Positions 40,975 through 41,865 of a stretch of DNA of 41,865 bases are shown piece by piece. The notes below the pieces were generated by a model that was not told the origin of the DNA, made no database searches, and saw only the letters and a list, made by a program, of their open reading frames with translations. This DNA is from Bradyrhizobium jicamae. Lineage in GTDB: Bacteria; Pseudomonadota; Alphaproteobacteria; Rhizobiales; Xanthobacteraceae. The DNA lies in contig NZ_JAFCKQ010000061.1 of the NCBI RefSeq assembly GCF_018130215.1, positions 1-41,865 of the forward strand, read 5' to 3'. The first letter of the stretch is position 1; each line of letters begins with the position of its first letter. The position numbers and the translations under genes are program-made.

Positions 40975-41004
40975 TTCTTGCTTCCCCGCTTCTTGCTTCC
41001 CCGC
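40975..41004. repeat. Perfect 15-base tandem duplication
   Basis: TTCTTGCTTCCCCGC occurs twice in direct succession. In the reverse orientation each unit contains the GGGGAAG ribosome binding site of the small gene starting at 40974. Confidence 0.85.
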
Positions 41005-41195
41005 TCTTTTGGCTGAAGCTACGACGATCGCTGGGGCGAAAGGAAGGCAAGGACGGATCTGCGCGCACCAGGCGCGCGGAACCTCACCGACGGGGATGCC
41101 ATAGGCCTAACCCCAAAATAAATTGGCCTGTCCACCGTTATGGTTGGGGGGCCTGGACGGGACCATTTCCGTCAAGCGAATAGGTCTTTCCCCGC

Positions 41196-41727
41196 TTGCG
41201 CCAAGCGCACATGCGCTTGCCGATCGGCCTCATGATGTTCAGGGGTCTTGGCCCTAGGGATGCACTGAGCATCAAGCGGGACTCTTTCAAACAGGGGAAG
41301 ATTTCAACGCGGCGGTCGAAGACCGGTGAGCCGGTATCTGGCCATGCCCTGCGCCGCTGGCGGACATCATCGCGGCAGGCCGGTTCACGACGCAATCACC
41401 ATGTGCGCGACGACGCAGGGTAAGCCGTGGACGGTGAGTGGCTTCAACGCCTCGTGGCGCCCGATCAAGCTGCGATTGGAGCGGAAGGGCCTGATAGGTC
41501 CGAGCCTGACGCTCTACTGACTGCGCCATACGGTGGCGGTGTTTATGCGACAACTGGGCTTCGATGACCGGACCATCGCCGATGCGCTGGGGCAGGAGAC
41601 GCTGGCGATGGCGCAGCACTACGCCAAGCGCGCCAACATCGAACCGAAGATGGGGAAGGTGGTGCGCCGTCTAGAGCGGCGCTGGCAGCACAAACAGAAA
41701 ACAAGAACTGTCAAACCTGCTTCGTGA
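41196..41727 (+). pseudogene. Tyrosine recombinase (site-specific integrase), multiply disrupted
   Basis: The pieces in order: LPIGLMMFRGLGPRDALSIKRDSF…STRRSKTGEPV (first frame); WPCPAPLADIIAA (second frame, from about 41340); VHDAITMCATTQGKPWTVSGF…GPSLTLY (third frame); a TGA at 41518-41520 where a Gly codon is expected; then LRHTVAVFMRQLGFDDRTIADALGQ…MAQHYAKRA. Box II (LRHT…) and the nucleophile Tyr (AQHYA) survive, while the box I region reads GLGPRDAL instead of GLREGDAL. Two frameshifts and one nonsense change show that it is dead. Confidence 0.8.
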
Positions 41728-41751
41728 AGCTGTCAAACTTGCTTTAAAATG
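41708..41751. repeat. 22-base imperfect tandem repeat
   Basis: CTGTCAAACCTGCTT at 41708 and CTGTCAAACTTGCTT at 41730, period 22, over the end of the integrase frame. It could mark the end of the element that carried the integrase. Confidence 0.55.
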
Positions 41752-41799
41752 AAACTCGAAGAGATGAAAACATGAGAGCAAACAGCCGTGAGCGGCCCG

Positions 41800-41865
41800 A
41801 TACATAGGTGACATTTCGTACCGGACACATGGGTTACACTTTCCGCTTTTGTTCTGCGGGAGGTG
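41800..41865 (+). mobile_element. Probable insertion-sequence end at the window edge
   Basis: Two imperfect direct repeats with a period of 25 bases (ACATAGGTGACATTT and ACATGGGTTACACTT) resemble tandem transposase-binding sites at IS ends. The window closes on GGGAGGTG, which looks like the ribosome binding site of a transposase gene just outside. The IS family is not determined. Confidence 0.45.

Overview
The window looks like a chromosomal accessory region of an alphaproteobacterium close to Bradyrhizobium (Nitrobacteraceae). The evidence is moderately high GC, long reverse-strand shadow frames, an OpgGH pair behind an EcfG-type (GGAAC-N16-CGTT) promoter, two perfect FixK/Fnr boxes (TTGAT-N4-ATCAA), many tiny CxxC or single-helix proteins, and ABC_sub_bind/TAXI-type binding proteins. 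No rRNA, tRNA or CRISPR array was seen. All calls come from reading the sequence; no database search was run.

Layout. 1-3 kb: the 5' end of a VOC-family gene at the window edge, a Cys-rich-repeat protein that has lost its signal peptide, then a small island (integrase C-terminus, PD-(D/E)xK-like DUF6602 protein, BrnT toxin, BrnA antitoxin). 3.3-6.5 kb: a 1080-residue SAM / nucleotidyl cyclase / ATPase / helical-repeat regulator. 6.6-8.5 kb: a fragment of an ABC substrate-binding gene, a FixK box and a TAXI-type binding protein with a membrane anchor. 8.8-10.9 kb: very small proteins and a resolvase remnant. 12-17.4 kb: a cyclic-nucleotide-binding membrane protein split by a stop codon, an enolase-superfamily enzyme, a truncated chromate transporter, an alpha/beta hydrolase and a Tat-exported multicopper oxidase. 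18-21.8 kb: small secreted or membrane proteins, a ribbon-helix-helix regulator divergent from a GSU2403-type nucleotidyltransferase, and small helical proteins. 21.9-29.1 kb: opgG-opgH, a glycine-zipper protein and a fused ABC transporter, all three behind EcfG-like promoters.

29.4-35.4 kb holds the most interesting system: six tightly packed genes encoding RsbR (RsbRD-type N-domain plus STAS), RsbS, RsbT, an RsbX-like phosphatase that carries its own RsbT-type ATPase domain, a hybrid histidine kinase whose N-terminus is a third RsbT-type ATPase domain, and a REC-HisKA-HATPase-REC kinase. It reads as a stressosome wired directly into a phosphorelay, in a lineage whose general stress response uses EcfG rather than sigma-B.

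35.8-41.9 kb: a cupin-like protein, a frameshifted small membrane protein, a FixK-controlled periplasmic Cache protein, a Tat-exported ABC substrate-binding protein, a small secreted protein, and then about 2 kb of decayed DNA ending in an integrase pseudogene and what looks like the end of an insertion sequence. Several dispersed repeats link distant parts of the window.
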